Positions 9,183 through 18,230 of a stretch of 64,000 nucleotides of DNA are shown here, in pieces (position 1 is the stretch's first letter; each line of letters begins with the position of its first letter). The notes beneath the pieces were generated by a model. The model was not told the origin of the DNA. It saw only the letters and a list, made by a program, of their open reading frames with translations, and did not search any database. The translations under genes and the position numbers were made by a program. The stretch lies in the NCBI GenBank assembly GCA_027486405.1, contig JAIXPD010000011.1, positions 44,561 to 108,560 of the forward strand, read 5' to 3'. Source of the stretch: Azospirillum sp. GTDB taxonomy: Bacteria > Pseudomonadota > Alphaproteobacteria > Azospirillales > Azospirillaceae.

Positions 9183-10472
9183 ATGTCCTCCAGCCTTTTT
9201 GCCCAACAGGCCCCGCGTCCGCTGGCCGACCGCCTGCGCCCCACCCGTTTGGCGGAGGTGGTCGGCCAGGATCACCTGTTGACGCCCGACGCCCCCATCG
9301 GCCGGATGGTGGCGGCCCGCAGCCTGTCGTCGATGGTGCTGTGGGGCACGCCCGGTTGCGGCAAGACCACCATCGCCCGCCTGCTGGCCGAGGCGACCGA
9401 CCTGCATTTCGAAGCGGTGTCGGCCCTGCAAAGCGGCGTGGCCGACCTGCGCAAGCTGTTCGACGCCGCGCGCGGGCGGCGCGCCGGTGGGCGCGGTACC
9501 CTGCTGTTCTGCGACGAGGTGCATCACTTCAACAAATCGGTGCAGGACATCTTCCTGCCCTATCTGGAGGATGGGACGATCACCCTGGTGGGGGCGACCA
9601 CCGAAAACCCCAGTTTCGAACTGAACGCCGCCATCCTGTCGCGCGTCCAGGTCTTCGTTCTGCGCCGCTTGGACGAGGAGGCGCTCGCCGCCCTGCTGGC
9701 GCGCGCCGAATCCCATCTCGGCCACCCCCTGCCCCTGACCGACGACGCGCGCGCGGCGCTGGTGACGATGGCCGACGGCGACGGGCGTTTCCTGCTGAAC
9801 ATGGCCGAACAGATCGACGCGCTGTCGGGGGACGAGGCGCTGGACGCCGCCGGTCTGGGGCGCGTGCTGCAACGGCGGATGCCGTCCTACGACAAGGCCG
9901 GGGACGGCCATTACAACCTGCTGTCGGCCTTCCACAAGAGCCTGCGCGGGTCCGACGCCGACGCCGCGCTTTATTGGATGTGCCGGATGCTGGCGGCGGG
10001 GGAGGATCCGCGCGTGATCGCCCGCCGCATGCTGTGCGTCGCCAACGAAGACATCGGGCTGGCCGACCCCAACGCCATCGTGCAGGCGCTGACCGCCTGG
10101 GAGACCTATGAACGGTTGGGACCGGCGGAGGGGGAACGGGCGCTGGCGCAGGCCTGCCTGTATTTGGCCACCGCGCCGAAATCCAACGCGGTCGAGGTCG
10201 CCCTGTCCGAAGCCCGCGCGCTGGCCCGCAAAACCGGCAGCGTCATGCCGCCGATGCACGCGGTGAACGCGCCGACGCGGATGATGAAGGATCTCGGCTA
10301 CAAGCAGGGCTACATCTACGACCACGACACGCCGGAGGGGTTTTCCGGCCTGAATTATTTTCCGCCCGGCGTGGAGCGGCACAGCTTCTACCGCCCGGTC
10401 GAACGCGGATTCGAACGGGACATCCGCAAACGCCTGGCCTATTGGAACAACCTGCGCGGGCGGCGGTCCTGA
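9183..10472 (+). CDS. rarA: Replication-associated recombination protein A (MgsA/RarA AAA+ ATPase)
   Basis: This 429-aa AAA+ ATPase belongs to the clamp-loader clade. It shows the RarA N-terminus (PLADRLRPTRLAEVVGQ), Walker A WGTPGCGKTTIAR near residue 55, Walker B LLFCDEVHHFNK, and sensor 1 GATTENPSFELN. The C-terminal tetramerisation region ends GYIYDHDTPEGFSG. RarA acts at stalled replication forks and ssDNA-dsDNA junctions with SSB. Length and all motifs are normal. A perfect 9-bp hairpin (10458-10487) spans the stop codon and may help end transcription against the convergent lipoprotein gene. Confidence 0.96.
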   Translation: MSSSLFAQQAPRPLADRLRPTRLAEVVGQDHLLTPDAPIGRMVAARSLSSMVLWGTPGCGKTTIARLLAEATDLHFEAVSALQSGVADLRKLFDAARGRRAGGRGTLLFCDEVHHFNKSVQDIFLPYLEDGTITLVGATTENPSFELNAAILSRVQVFVLRRLDEEALAALLARAESHLGHPLPLTDDARAALVTMADGDGRFLLNMAEQIDALSGDEALDAAGLGRVLQRRMPSYDKAGDGHYNLLSAFHKSLRGSDADAALYWMCRMLAAGEDPRVIARRMLCVANEDIGLADPNAIVQALTAWETYERLGPAEGERALAQACLYLATAPKSNAVEVALSEARALARKTGSVMPPMHAVNAPTRMMKDLGYKQGYIYDHDTPEGFSGLNYFPPGVERHSFYRPVERGFERDIRKRLAYWNNLRGRRS

Positions 10473-10487
10473 CCGGATCCGCCGCCC
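10458..10487 (+). terminator. Hairpin spanning the rarA stop codon
   Basis: The stem gggcggcgg / ccgccgccc is perfect over 9 bp and the rarA stop codon lies in its loop. There is no T tract, so function as an intrinsic terminator is uncertain; it sits between convergent genes. Confidence 0.4.
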
Positions 10488-10511
10488 ACTGCCCACGGCC
10501 CGGAGTCGCGA

Positions 10512-10934
10512 TCAGCGCACGGTGTTGCAGCGCTGGAAGCACTGCTTGAGCTGATAGCTGCAATTGTCCGACGGGGTGAAGGGGCCACCGGCGTCCGGGC
10601 GTTCCAACCCGCTCTGGGTGCGGGCCGCCACCGAATCCATGCACATGTTCAGGCTGCGCTCGCACTGGCTGCGGCAGGTGCCGCCGCCGCCGCTGTCACC
10701 GTTCAGGCGCAAGGACTGGTCATCGCCCTGGGCGGCCCCAGCAGCCGGAGTCGCCGGGCGCGCCGCGTTGGGCTTGCTGGCCGGAACCTGCGGCAGCGCT
10801 GTGGAACCGGCGGACGCCGTCGCCGACGGGGCGGCCACCGACGCGGCGCGCGGCGCGGGTTGGTCGGCGCAGGCGCTCAGGCCAAGCAGCGCCACCGCAA
10901 CCAGCGAAGCAAAAAGGCGGATCGGACGGAACAT
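10512..10934 (-). CDS. Cys-containing lipoprotein of unknown function
   Basis: The 140-aa product starts with a lipoprotein signal peptide whose lipobox is LGLSAC (Cys near residue 21). A low-complexity Ala/Ser/Pro stretch of about 45 residues follows. The compact C-terminal part has six regularly placed cysteines (CRSQCERSLNMCMDS, NCSYQLKQCFQRC), which suggests a disulfide-stabilised helical hairpin in the periplasm. AGGAG lies upstream of the ATG. I do not recognise the family. The conserved-looking part is short and could bind a metal or a partner, but nothing shows which. Confidence 0.75.
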   Translation of the reverse strand: MFRPIRLFASLVAVALLGLSACADQPAPRAASVAAPSATASAGSTALPQVPASKPNAARPATPAAGAAQGDDQSLRLNGDSGGGGTCRSQCERSLNMCMDSVAARTQSGLERPDAGGPFTPSDNCSYQLKQCFQRCNTVR

Positions 10935-11051
10935 GCCACACGGCTCCTATTCTTCTTTGTGCGAAGATGGTATGCGGCTGGGCGGAATGCCACGCGCGCG
11001 GGTCCATCCCCGGATCGACCCCAATATGCCGGGAACCGGCCCCAGAAGGGA

Positions 11052-11321
11052 ATGACCCAAATGACACCCACCCCCGCGAACCCGACCCCCAACCGCAAGA
11101 CCCGGCTGTTGTTCGCCGCGCTTCTGGTGGTTGGGCTGGTGATGCTGGTCGTCCGCACCGCCACCCGGCCCGACGTGAGCGCGGGCGAGATGCTGGTCCC
11201 CGCCCTGGGCGGGCTGGCCGTGGCCGGGGTCATCGCCCTGATCGTCCGCCAGGATCGTCGGGACCGCGCCGCCCTGCCCGCCAACCAGCGCGACCGCCAG
11301 GATCACGGCACACCCAATTGA
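11052..11321 (+). CDS. Small two-helix membrane protein (89 aa)
   Basis: The ATG at 11052 is preceded by AGAAGGGA. The product has a short basic N-terminus, then two hydrophobic segments (LLFAALLVVGLVMLVV and MLVPALGGLAVAGVIALIV) and a charged tail rich in Asp and Arg. It is probably an inner-membrane protein with both ends on the same side. No family is recognised and nothing nearby suggests its job. Confidence 0.65.
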   Translation: MTQMTPTPANPTPNRKTRLLFAALLVVGLVMLVVRTATRPDVSAGEMLVPALGGLAVAGVIALIVRQDRRDRAALPANQRDRQDHGTPN

Positions 11322-11330
11322 GAGGGGGGG

Positions 11331-11352
11331 GGGCGGAGCGAACGCTCCGCCC
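11331..11352. terminator. Bidirectional terminator-like palindrome
   Basis: A perfect 10-bp inverted repeat (gggcggagcg / cgctccgccc) with a 2-base spacer lies in the 42-bp gap between two convergent genes. No clear T tract is present on either strand. Confidence 0.5.
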
Positions 11353-11363
11353 GCCAAAGCCCC

Positions 11364-11942
11364 TCAGACGAATTTGAAGCTCAACAGGCCGCCGACCACG
11401 ACGACCAACAGCAGAGTCGTGACCAGCATCAGGCGTTTTTCGATGATCGCCTGCACCTGTTCGCCATAGAAATGCAGCAGCACGGCGATCATGTAGAAGC
11501 GTGAAAAGCGCGCGATGATCGAGCAGAGCACGAACACCGTCAGGTCCAGATGGGCGAATCCGGCGGTGATGGTCAGCAGCTTGTAGGGGATCGGCGTCAC
11601 CCCCTTCAAAATCAGGAACCAGGGGCCATAGGCGGCGAACATCTCCTGGAACCGCAGGAAGGAGTCCTGGGCGTCGTACAGCTCGATGATGAGCCGCCCC
11701 AGGCTTTCAAACAGATAGAACCCCAGCGCGTAGCCGAACACACCGCCCAGCAGGGACGCCAGCGCGCACAGGTTGGTGTAAAACCACAGCTTTTTCGGCT
11801 GGGCCAGACACATCGGAATCAGCATCACGTCGGGCGGCAGCGGAAAGAAGGAGCTTTCCGCAAAGGAGACGGCGGACATCCACCACACGGCATCCCGACG
11901 AACCGACAAACGCTGAATGCGGTTGTAAAGGGAACGCAACAT
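11364..11942 (-). CDS. YqaA/DedA-family (SNARE-associated) membrane protein
   Basis: The 192-aa inner-membrane protein has several hydrophobic segments and the family features SFAESSFFPLPPDVMLIPM and the ILKGVTPIPYKLLTITAG re-entrant segment. DedA-superfamily proteins are linked to lipid-carrier recycling and membrane homeostasis; the YqaA branch is poorly characterised. The listed ORF begins at a TTG six codons earlier. I prefer the ATG at 11942 (MLRSLYNR), with GGTGAA just upstream. The gene starts about 20 bp after the rplQ terminator, so its promoter must overlap that region. Confidence 0.85.
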   Translation of the reverse strand: MLRSLYNRIQRLSVRRDAVWWMSAVSFAESSFFPLPPDVMLIPMCLAQPKKLWFYTNLCALASLLGGVFGYALGFYLFESLGRLIIELYDAQDSFLRFQEMFAAYGPWFLILKGVTPIPYKLLTITAGFAHLDLTVFVLCSIIARFSRFYMIAVLLHFYGEQVQAIIEKRLMLVTTLLLVVVVGGLLSFKFV

Positions 11943-11960
11943 TTCACCGGCCCCATACAA

Positions 11961-11994
11961 GAAAACCCTCTCTTCGGCGCACCGAAGAGAGGGT
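11961..11994 (-). terminator. Intrinsic terminator of the rpsM-rpsK-rpoA-rplQ operon
   Basis: On the minus strand a perfect 13-bp stem (ACCCTCTCTTCGG / CCGAAGAGAGGGT) with a 4-base loop is followed by TTTTC. It lies about 60 bp after the rplQ stop and is the strongest terminator in this part of the window. Confidence 0.9.
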
Positions 11995-12052
11995 CGTTCT
12001 TCATCCTATACCGGTCTTGCCCGGTGAAAGGCAAGGATCGGATGTATGGATG

Positions 12053-12481
12053 TTATTCGTCAGCCGCAGCGTCCGTGTCGACGGCATCGCCGGTCGGGCC
12101 GGAATCCTGGCCCTTGGCGTCCGCGTCACGATCCACCAGCTCGAACACGGCCATGTCGGCGGCGTCACCGTAGCGGAAGCCAGCCTTCAGAACGCGGGTG
12201 TAGCCACCCTGACGGTCCTTGTAGCGGTCGGCCAGAACGGTGAACAGCTTCGTCACCATCTCGTCGTCGCGCAGCTGAGCGTAAGCCAGGCGACGGTTGG
12301 CCAGGCCACCCTTCTTCCCCAGGGTGATCAGCTTGTCGACGATGGCGCGGAGTTCCTTCGCCTTCGGCAGGGTGGTGGTGATCTGCTCGTGCTTGATCAC
12401 CGCGTTCGCCATGTTCGAGAACATGGCCTTGCGGTGGCTGGTGGTCTTGCTGAGCTTACGTCCCGAAACGCCGTGACGCAT
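12053..12481 (-). CDS. rplQ: 50S ribosomal protein L17
   Basis: The N-terminal [16 protein letters not shown] and the rest of the core match bL17, which sits near the peptide exit tunnel of the large subunit. At 142 aa it is longer than the core family because of an acidic Asp/Ala-rich tail ([11 protein letters not shown] onward), as seen in several alphaproteobacteria. It is the last gene of the alpha operon, separated from rpoA by 175 bp that hold a large hairpin. Confidence 0.97.
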   Translation of the reverse strand: MRHGVSGRKLSKTTSHRKAMFSNMANAVIKHEQITTTLPKAKELRAIVDKLITLGKKGGLANRRLAYAQLRDDEMVTKLFTVLADRYKDRQGGYTRVLKAGFRYGDAADMAVFELVDRDADAKGQDSGPTGDAVDTDAAADE

Positions 12482-12591
12482 GGCGGTCCTCCTTCATGGC
12501 TTGGCCCCCCTCGGGGAGCCGATCGTGAACCCCGCCGCCCAGACCGGCGGTCTGGTACGGCAACGGGGGCGGGCGATTGCCCTGGAAACAG

Positions 12592-12642
12592 CACCCTCCC
12601 CCACCCGTGCCCGCATGGGGCGGGAGCGGGTGGGGGAGGGTG
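12592..12642. repeat. Large palindrome between rpoA and rplQ
   Basis: A perfect 16-bp inverted repeat (caccctcccccacccg / cgggtgggggagggtg) encloses a 19-base loop. It lies inside the ribosomal operon, just 15 bp after the rpoA stop. It may be an mRNA processing or attenuation structure, or a member of a dispersed palindromic repeat family. Confidence 0.8.
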
Positions 12643-12656
12643 CGGAACAAAACGGC

Positions 12657-13673
12657 TTAGTACGGCTCTTCCAGACGCTTGGCCAGTTCCTCGATGTTCT
12701 CGGGCGGCCAGTTCGGGATTTCCATACCCAGGTGCAGGCCCATCTGGGACAGCACTTCCTTGATCTCGTTCAGCGACTTGCGGCCGAAATTCGGCGTGCG
12801 CAGCATTTCGGCTTCGGTCTTCTGAACCAGATCGCCGATGTAGACGATGTTGTCGTTCTTGAGGCAGTTCGCCGAACGAACCGACAGCTCCAGCTCGTCC
12901 ACCTTGCGGAGCAGGTTCTTGTTGAACGGAACCTCCTCGTGCTTCTCCTCGGAGACGGCGTGCGTCGGCTCTTCGAAGTTGATGAACAGCTGCAACTGGT
13001 CCTGCATGATGCGGGCGGCGAGCGCCAGCGCGTCATCGGGCTTCACCGACCCGTTCGTCTCGATGTTCATCGTCAGACGATCGTAATCGGTGACTTGGCC
13101 GACGCGGGCGTTGTCGACCTTGTAGGACACCTTGCGGACCGGCGAGAACAGGGCGTCGATGGGGATCAGCCCGATCGGAGCGTCTTCCGGACGGTTCTGG
13201 CTGGCGGGGACGTAGCCCTTGCCGGTCTCGACCGTCAGTTCCATGTTCAGGCGCGCGCCGTTGTCCAGCGTGCAGATGACCAGATCGGGATCCATGACCT
13301 GGATGTCCGGCCCGGTTTCGATCATGCCGGCGGTGACTTCGCCCGGACCATCGGCGCGCAGGCGCATGCGCTTCGGGCCATCGCCGCCCATGCGCAGGCC
13401 CATCGTCTTGATGTTCAGGACGATGTCGGTCACGTCTTCGCGGACACCGGGGATCGACGAGAACTCGTGCAGAACACCGTCGATGTGGATCGCCGTGACC
13501 GCAGCGCCCTGCAAGGAAGAGAGCAGGATGCGGCGCAGCGCGTTGCCGAGCGTCAGGCCGAAACCGCGTTCCAGCGGTTCGGCGACCACGGTCGCGGTGC
13601 GGTCGGCGTCATCGCCGGGCTGGATGTCCAGCTTGCTCGGCTTGATCAGCTCTTGCCAGTTCTTTTGAAGCAC
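12657..13673 (-). CDS. rpoA: RNA polymerase alpha subunit
   Basis: The 338-aa protein has the alpha N-terminal dimerisation domain ([20 protein letters not shown]) and the C-terminal domain that contacts promoters and activators ([28 protein letters not shown]). I use the GTG at 13673, giving [14 protein letters not shown] after the initiator as in other alphaproteobacteria. It has TGAGGT at ribosome-site distance. The listed TTG four codons upstream overlaps that site. The gene sits in the usual order rpsM-rpsK-rpoA-rplQ and is flanked on both sides by intergenic palindromes. Confidence 0.98.
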   Translation of the reverse strand: MLQKNWQELIKPSKLDIQPGDDADRTATVVAEPLERGFGLTLGNALRRILLSSLQGAAVTAIHIDGVLHEFSSIPGVREDVTDIVLNIKTMGLRMGGDGPKRMRLRADGPGEVTAGMIETGPDIQVMDPDLVICTLDNGARLNMELTVETGKGYVPASQNRPEDAPIGLIPIDALFSPVRKVSYKVDNARVGQVTDYDRLTMNIETNGSVKPDDALALAARIMQDQLQLFINFEEPTHAVSEEKHEEVPFNKNLLRKVDELELSVRSANCLKNDNIVYIGDLVQKTEAEMLRTPNFGRKSLNEIKEVLSQMGLHLGMEIPNWPPENIEELAKRLEEPY

Positions 13674-13708
13674 GGGAGACCTCAATTGCCATCAGGTGAA
13701 AACGAACC

Positions 13709-13785
13709 CGCAGGAATCCTCCACCCCCATTCTGGGACGGTTGCGATGGCTGCAACCGTCCGTCCCGGGGTGGATGATTCCTGCG
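13709..13785. repeat. 77-bp imperfect palindrome between rpsK and rpoA
   Basis: The ends cgcaggaatc / gattcctgcg match exactly. Inside, tccacccc pairs with ggggtgga and gggacggttgc with gcaaccgtcc near the apex, giving a long imperfect hairpin over nearly the whole 130-bp gap. It lacks a T tract and lies within the operon, so it is more likely an RNA processing or regulatory structure than a terminator. Confidence 0.78.
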
Positions 13786-13803
13786 GATGCGGAAACCAAC
13801 AGG

Positions 13804-14202
13804 TTAGACGCGGCGCTTCTTGGGCGGGCGAACACCGTTGTGGGGGATCGGCGTGACGTCGCGAATCGAGGTGATCTGGAAGCCGACCGACTGGAGGGCG
13901 CGCAGGGCGGACTCACGCCCCGAACCCGGACCCTTCACTTCGACTTCCAGGGTCTTCATGCCGTGTTCCTGAGCCTTGCGGCCAGCGTCCTCGGCAGCCA
14001 CCTGGGCGGCGTAGGGGGTCGACTTGCGCGAACCCTTGAAACCCATGGTGCCCGACGACGACCAGGCAATGGTGTTGCCCTGCGCGTCGGTGATGGTGAT
14101 CATCGTGTTGTTGAACGAGGCGTTCACATGCGCGACGCCAGCGGTGATGTTCTTACGCTCACGACGACGCAGACGCTGCGAGGCGGCGGACGGCTTGGCC
14201 AT
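13804..14202 (-). CDS. rpsK: 30S ribosomal protein S11
   Basis: The 132-aa product shows the uS11 core ([20 protein letters not shown]) and the conserved C-terminus [16 protein letters not shown]. It binds 16S rRNA on the small-subunit platform. It lies 18 bp downstream of rpsM and is cotranscribed with it. Confidence 0.98.
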   Translation of the reverse strand: MAKPSAASQRLRRRERKNITAGVAHVNASFNNTMITITDAQGNTIAWSSSGTMGFKGSRKSTPYAAQVAAEDAGRKAQEHGMKTLEVEVKGPGSGRESALRALQSVGFQITSIRDVTPIPHNGVRPPKKRRV

Positions 14203-14220
14203 GGAAGGTAATCCTCTGTC

Positions 14221-14589
14221 TTACTTCTTCTTGCCGGCGATCGGCTTGGCCGGACCCTTGCGGGTGCGGGCATTGGTGTGGGTGCGCTGACCGCGAACCG
14301 GCAGGCTCTTGCGGTGACGCAGGCCGCGATAGCAGCCCAGGTCCATCAGACGCTTGATGTTCATCGCGACTTCGCGACGCAGGTCGCCTTCGACGCGATA
14401 GTCGGCGTCGATGGTTTCGCGAATCTTCAGGACTTCGTCGTCCGTCAGCTGATTCACACGACGCTCGGCCGGAATGGCCAGCTTCGTGCAGATTTCCTTG
14501 GCCTTGAAGGGGCCGATGCCATGGATGTAGGTCAACCCGATCTCCACACGCTTCTGCGCGGGGATGTTGACGCCAGCAATACGCGCCAC
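14221..14589 (-). CDS. rpsM: 30S ribosomal protein S13
   Basis: The 122-aa uS13 protein starts at a GTG at 14589 ([18 protein letters not shown] after the initiator), with GGAGAG upstream. The listed ORF begins 40 codons earlier in what is the leader region. The C-terminal [19 protein letters not shown] is typical. It is the first gene of this operon; the secY-adk genes usually found upstream in this group are absent, and pyk is divergent instead. Confidence 0.97.
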   Translation of the reverse strand: MARIAGVNIPAQKRVEIGLTYIHGIGPFKAKEICTKLAIPAERRVNQLTDDEVLKIRETIDADYRVEGDLRREVAMNIKRLMDLGCYRGLRHRKSLPVRGQRTHTNARTRKGPAKPIAGKKK

Positions 14590-14720
14590 GCCTGCTCTCC
14601 TCGATTCCCGTCGGCCACCCGGCAGGGCGACCGATGATCCACGCGCGCCGAAAGTCAGATCCCCCTGAAACCCGGCGCGCAAAACGTCGTTCGTACCCGG
14701 ATAGGGCACGAGAGGGTGCG

Positions 14721-14748
14721 ACTATAGAAAATACCCGGAACTTGTCAA
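14721..14748 (-). promoter_or_regulatory. Sigma-70-type promoter of the rpsM operon
   Basis: Reading leftwards, TTGACA (14748-14743) is followed after 16 bp by TATAGT (14726-14721). The -35 box is a perfect consensus and the spacing is near optimal. It would start transcription about 125 bp upstream of the rpsM start and is the clearest promoter I can see in the window. Confidence 0.8.
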
Positions 14749-14985
14749 GGCGGAAAGCCATGGTCCGGGGTCTGTCCGACCCACGGACGAAGGCCTAAAC
14801 GACCGTGCGGCAGAACGCAAGCGCGACTCCGCAAGACTTCCGCAGGAATCCGACACGCTGCCCCTTGATTGGCGCATAATGATGCGGCAACTACCATCAG
14901 AACGGATTGTTCGAACCAACGGACAGCCACGGCGCACCAGTCTCTGCCCCATCACCACACGATCAACCTGCAAAGGCTTGCCTTC

Positions 14986-16461
14986 ATGACCACGACTGGC
15001 ACGACGCCGACCGACAGCGTTCCGACTCACACCGCCAAAATCCGCCGCTCCCGCCTGACCAAGGTCGTGGCCACCCTCGGCCCGGCCTCCGCCACGCCGG
15101 AGATGATTCGCACCCTGTTCGAAACGGGCGTCGATGTTTTCCGCCTGAATTTCAGCCACGGCAGCCACGCCGACCACGGTGCGCGCGTCAAGATTCTCCG
15201 CGATCTGGAGGCCGAAACCGGCCGCCCCATCGCCATCATGGCCGACCTGCAAGGCCCCAAGCTGCGCATCGCCACCTTCGCCAACGGCCCCATCGCGCTG
15301 ACCGCCGGGCAAAAGCTGCGGCTGGACCTGTCGAAGGAACCCGGCGACTCGACCCGTGTCGGCATGCCCCATCCGGAGATTTTCGCCGCCCTGACCCCGG
15401 ACACCGACCTGCTGCTGGATGATGGCCGCGTGCGGCTGCGCGTGGTCGATTGCGGGCCGGAGCACGCCGACACGGTGGTGGTGTCCGGCACCAAGCTGTC
15501 GGATCGCAAGGGCGTGAACGTGCCCGGCGTCGTCCTGCCGCTGTCGCCGCTGACCAAGAAGGACCGCGAGGATCTGGTCTTCGCGCTCGACGCCGGGGTC
15601 GATTGGGTGGCGCTCAGCTTCGTGCAGCGGCCCGAGGACGTGGCGGAGGCCCGCCGCCTGATCGGTGGCCGCGCCTCGCTGCTGTCGAAGCTGGAGAAGC
15701 CGCAGGCCATCACCCACCTGACCGAAATCATCGAGATGTCGGACGGCATCATGGTCGCCCGTGGCGATCTGGGCGTCGAGTTGCCCGCCGAAGACGTGCC
15801 GACCCTGCAAAAGCGCATCGTGCGCGAATCGCGCCGGGCGGGCAAGCCGGTGATCGTCGCCACCCAGATGCTGGAATCGATGGTCGGCGCTCCCGCCCCG
15901 ACTCGCGCCGAAGCCTCGGACGTCGCCACCGCCGTCTATGACGGGGCCGACGCGGTGATGCTCTCGGCGGAAACCGCCTCGGGCGATTACCCGGTCGAAG
16001 CGGTGTCGATGATGGACCGCATCACCCGCCGGGTGGAGCACGACCCGCTCTACCGCACCATCATGGACGCCCAGCACCCCGACCCGCAGCAGACCGCCGC
16101 CGACGCCATCACGGCGGCGGCCCGGCAGGTGGCCCACACGATCCAGGCGGCGGCCATCGTCACCTACACCACGTCGGGATCCACCACGCTGCGCGCCGCG
16201 CGGGAACGGCCGGAACAGCCGATCCTGTGCCTGACCTCGGCGTTGGAAACCGCCCGGCGTTTGCAGTTGGTGTTCGGCGTCCACGCCGTCCACACCTCCG
16301 ACTGCGCCAACTTCGCCGAAATGGTGCAGAAGGCCACGCGCGCGGCCTTTGACGACGGTCTGGCCAAGGACGGCCAGCGCCTGGTCATCACCGCCGGCGT
16401 GCCCTTCGGCACCCCCGGCAACACCAACATCCTGCGCATCGCCTGGGTGGGGGCCGAGTAA
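14986..16461 (+). CDS. pyk: Pyruvate kinase
   Basis: The 491-aa enzyme converts phosphoenolpyruvate and ADP to pyruvate and ATP in glycolysis. It shows TKVVATLGPAS near the start, the substrate-binding RLNFSHGS, the active-site block IMVARGDLGVELP, and the C-terminal allosteric-site region. I start at the ATG at 14986 (MTTTGTTPTDSV), which has AAAGG upstream; the 39 earlier codons of the listed ORF look non-coding. It is divergent from the rpsM operon. A hairpin lies after the stop. Confidence 0.96.
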   Translation: MTTTGTTPTDSVPTHTAKIRRSRLTKVVATLGPASATPEMIRTLFETGVDVFRLNFSHGSHADHGARVKILRDLEAETGRPIAIMADLQGPKLRIATFANGPIALTAGQKLRLDLSKEPGDSTRVGMPHPEIFAALTPDTDLLLDDGRVRLRVVDCGPEHADTVVVSGTKLSDRKGVNVPGVVLPLSPLTKKDREDLVFALDAGVDWVALSFVQRPEDVAEARRLIGGRASLLSKLEKPQAITHLTEIIEMSDGIMVARGDLGVELPAEDVPTLQKRIVRESRRAGKPVIVATQMLESMVGAPAPTRAEASDVATAVYDGADAVMLSAETASGDYPVEAVSMMDRITRRVEHDPLYRTIMDAQHPDPQQTAADAITAAARQVAHTIQAAAIVTYTTSGSTTLRAARERPEQPILCLTSALETARRLQLVFGVHAVHTSDCANFAEMVQKATRAAFDDGLAKDGQRLVITAGVPFGTPGNTNILRIAWVGAE

Positions 16462-16505
16462 CCATCGCCCCGCTTCGGTCGGACCGGCTTCGCTCTGACC
16501 ACGCC

Positions 16506-16541
16506 CACCGCCCGCCGTGCGCTCCCGCGCGGCGGGCGGTG
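16506..16541. terminator. Terminator-like hairpin between pyk and the convergent gene
   Basis: An 11-bp perfect stem (caccgcccgcc / ggcgggcggtg) sits in the gap between two convergent genes. On the plus strand it is followed by tcgttt, a poor T tract, so termination could be bidirectional but weak. Confidence 0.55.
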
Positions 16542-16569
16542 TCGTTTGCGGCGGTCGCGAATGCCCGCA

Positions 16570-18006
16570 TCAAGCGGGTTCAACGACGCGCGGCGACTCC
16601 GACAGGGCGGCCACCGGTGCGGCAACCGGCGCAGGCGGAGAGTCCGCCGCCACTGGCTCCGCCCCTTCGGGGACGGCGGAAGCCGCTTCGGTGAGAGCCG
16701 CAGCCGCCGGAGCGGCCGCCGACGCGAAAATCGGAACGGCCAAATTCAGGCGCTCCCGCTCTTGCCGAACATGCGGCAGGTCGAAATTCAACTTGATCTC
16801 GATGTTGCGCCAGATTTGCCGCAGGCGTTGAACGTGCAGATCCTCGCCAATCGCCCGCACCACCGACTCGAGGTTGTCCAGCGTGATGCCGCGATCAGCC
16901 TGGATCACCGTCTTGCCGTCGGTCTTGGCCGTGTTGAGCGCGGCCAACAACAGCGGGCGCGACTCCGGCCGCTCCATGAAGCGTTCGATGTCAAAGATGG
17001 TGCGGATGTTGATCGCCCGCAGCGCCTCGATCTGGTCCAAATCCAGGGCCAGGATCAATTGCGCCTGCGCCACCCAATCGAGCGTTTCGTAGATGCCGTA
17101 GGGGGTTTCGACGAACAGCAGGACCGGATTGGCCGTCGCCAGATTCTGCACATCTTCGATCTCGAATTCGGCCAGTCGGAATTTGATCGCCGAGTCGATG
17201 CCCATGATCATGTCGATGGGGTATTCGCGGACAAACCCTTGGGCGCGCGGGTCGATCCGCCGGATCTGCAATTGCGGAACCCGGCTCAACAGGGTTTGCA
17301 GGCCCAGGCGTGGGAAGAAGCCGACCAGAAAGGCCAACACCAGTTCCGGGACCCGATCCCCCATCGCGCTCGCCGGGGTGGCCTGGGCCATGTCCATGTA
17401 GCCGTGATGCAGCGTGACCGAGGTGACGCAGGCCAAGATGATGTGCGCCGTCACCCGCAGGAAGGAGATCGGCGACAGATCGTAATTGGAAATCCGGCGG
17501 ACCAGATAATCGATGGACCAGACATAGGCCCCGAAAAAGGTGAAGGTCAGCACCGCGATGGTCTGAAGCTGGTAATCCATCATCGCTTTCAGACTGACCG
17601 GATCGGTGTTGGTCAGGGTGATGCCGCTGAACAGGGGCTGGAAATGCTCCAACCGCTCCCGAGTCAGCACGACGCCGCTGGCGGTCACAAAGCCGCTGAA
17701 CGTCACCATGATGAAGATCAGCACCGGCAGCAGGTAGGCCCGCCACTCCGACGGCTGCCGCCCTTCGGCAAAATGCGGCAAGGCGCGGTATTTGTAGGCG
17801 GCGAATTCGAAGGACGGGATCAGCGTGCTGCTGCCGTCGATGCGGAACACCGATTCCAGATCGGCGATGATCTTCTGGCGCACCGTCTTGATGTTGCTGC
17901 GGCCGATGAAGATGGTCAGGGGCAGCAGAAAGGACAGGCACAGCAACCCCGTCAGGCTGATGACCCGGAGTTCGCTCGCCAATTCAAAGAAGAGATGTGC
18001 CGTCAT
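16570..18006 (-). CDS. Polytopic membrane protein of unknown function
   Basis: I start this at the ATG at 18006 (MTAHLFFELASELRV); the preceding 160 codons of the ORF have non-coding character. The ATG at 18039 is an alternative. The 478-aa product has one N-terminal hydrophobic helix (VISLTGLLCLSFLLPLTIFI), then further segments around LLPVLIFIMVTFSGFV, TIAVLTFTFFGAYVW and HIILACVTSV. A cytoplasmic C-terminal region of about 200 residues follows. That region includes DLDQIEALRAINIRTIFDIERF, resembling a helix-hairpin-helix-like fold, and ends in an Ala/Pro-rich tail. I do not recognise the family. The TPR gene 224 bp upstream runs in the same direction. Confidence 0.75.
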   Translation of the reverse strand: MTAHLFFELASELRVISLTGLLCLSFLLPLTIFIGRSNIKTVRQKIIADLESVFRIDGSSTLIPSFEFAAYKYRALPHFAEGRQPSEWRAYLLPVLIFIMVTFSGFVTASGVVLTRERLEHFQPLFSGITLTNTDPVSLKAMMDYQLQTIAVLTFTFFGAYVWSIDYLVRRISNYDLSPISFLRVTAHIILACVTSVTLHHGYMDMAQATPASAMGDRVPELVLAFLVGFFPRLGLQTLLSRVPQLQIRRIDPRAQGFVREYPIDMIMGIDSAIKFRLAEFEIEDVQNLATANPVLLFVETPYGIYETLDWVAQAQLILALDLDQIEALRAINIRTIFDIERFMERPESRPLLLAALNTAKTDGKTVIQADRGITLDNLESVVRAIGEDLHVQRLRQIWRNIEIKLNFDLPHVRQERERLNLAVPIFASAAAPAAAALTEAASAVPEGAEPVAADSPPAPVAAPVAALSESPRVVEPA

Positions 18007-18230
18007 CCCACACCGCGCGTCTTCAGGGATTCGAAACATGGCCCTGCACGCAAAGCCACAGGCGCTTCCCCTCTCTACGCGCGCAACGAGGGAATCAAAA
18101 GGACTTTGCTCGCATTGTGGAAAACGGCGCGTGGCCTGCGCAAGAGCGACCGCCCCCGCGCGGGATTGATGCGGCTTTGATGGGCGAGGAGGCCGCCAAA
18201 CCGCTGTTAAGACCGCCGTGAAAACGGTTG

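Noticed and set aside
14850-14880. Promoter of pyk using CATAAT at 14875-14880
   Set aside because: There is no matching -35 box at 16-18 bp, and the nearby TTGATT is too close.
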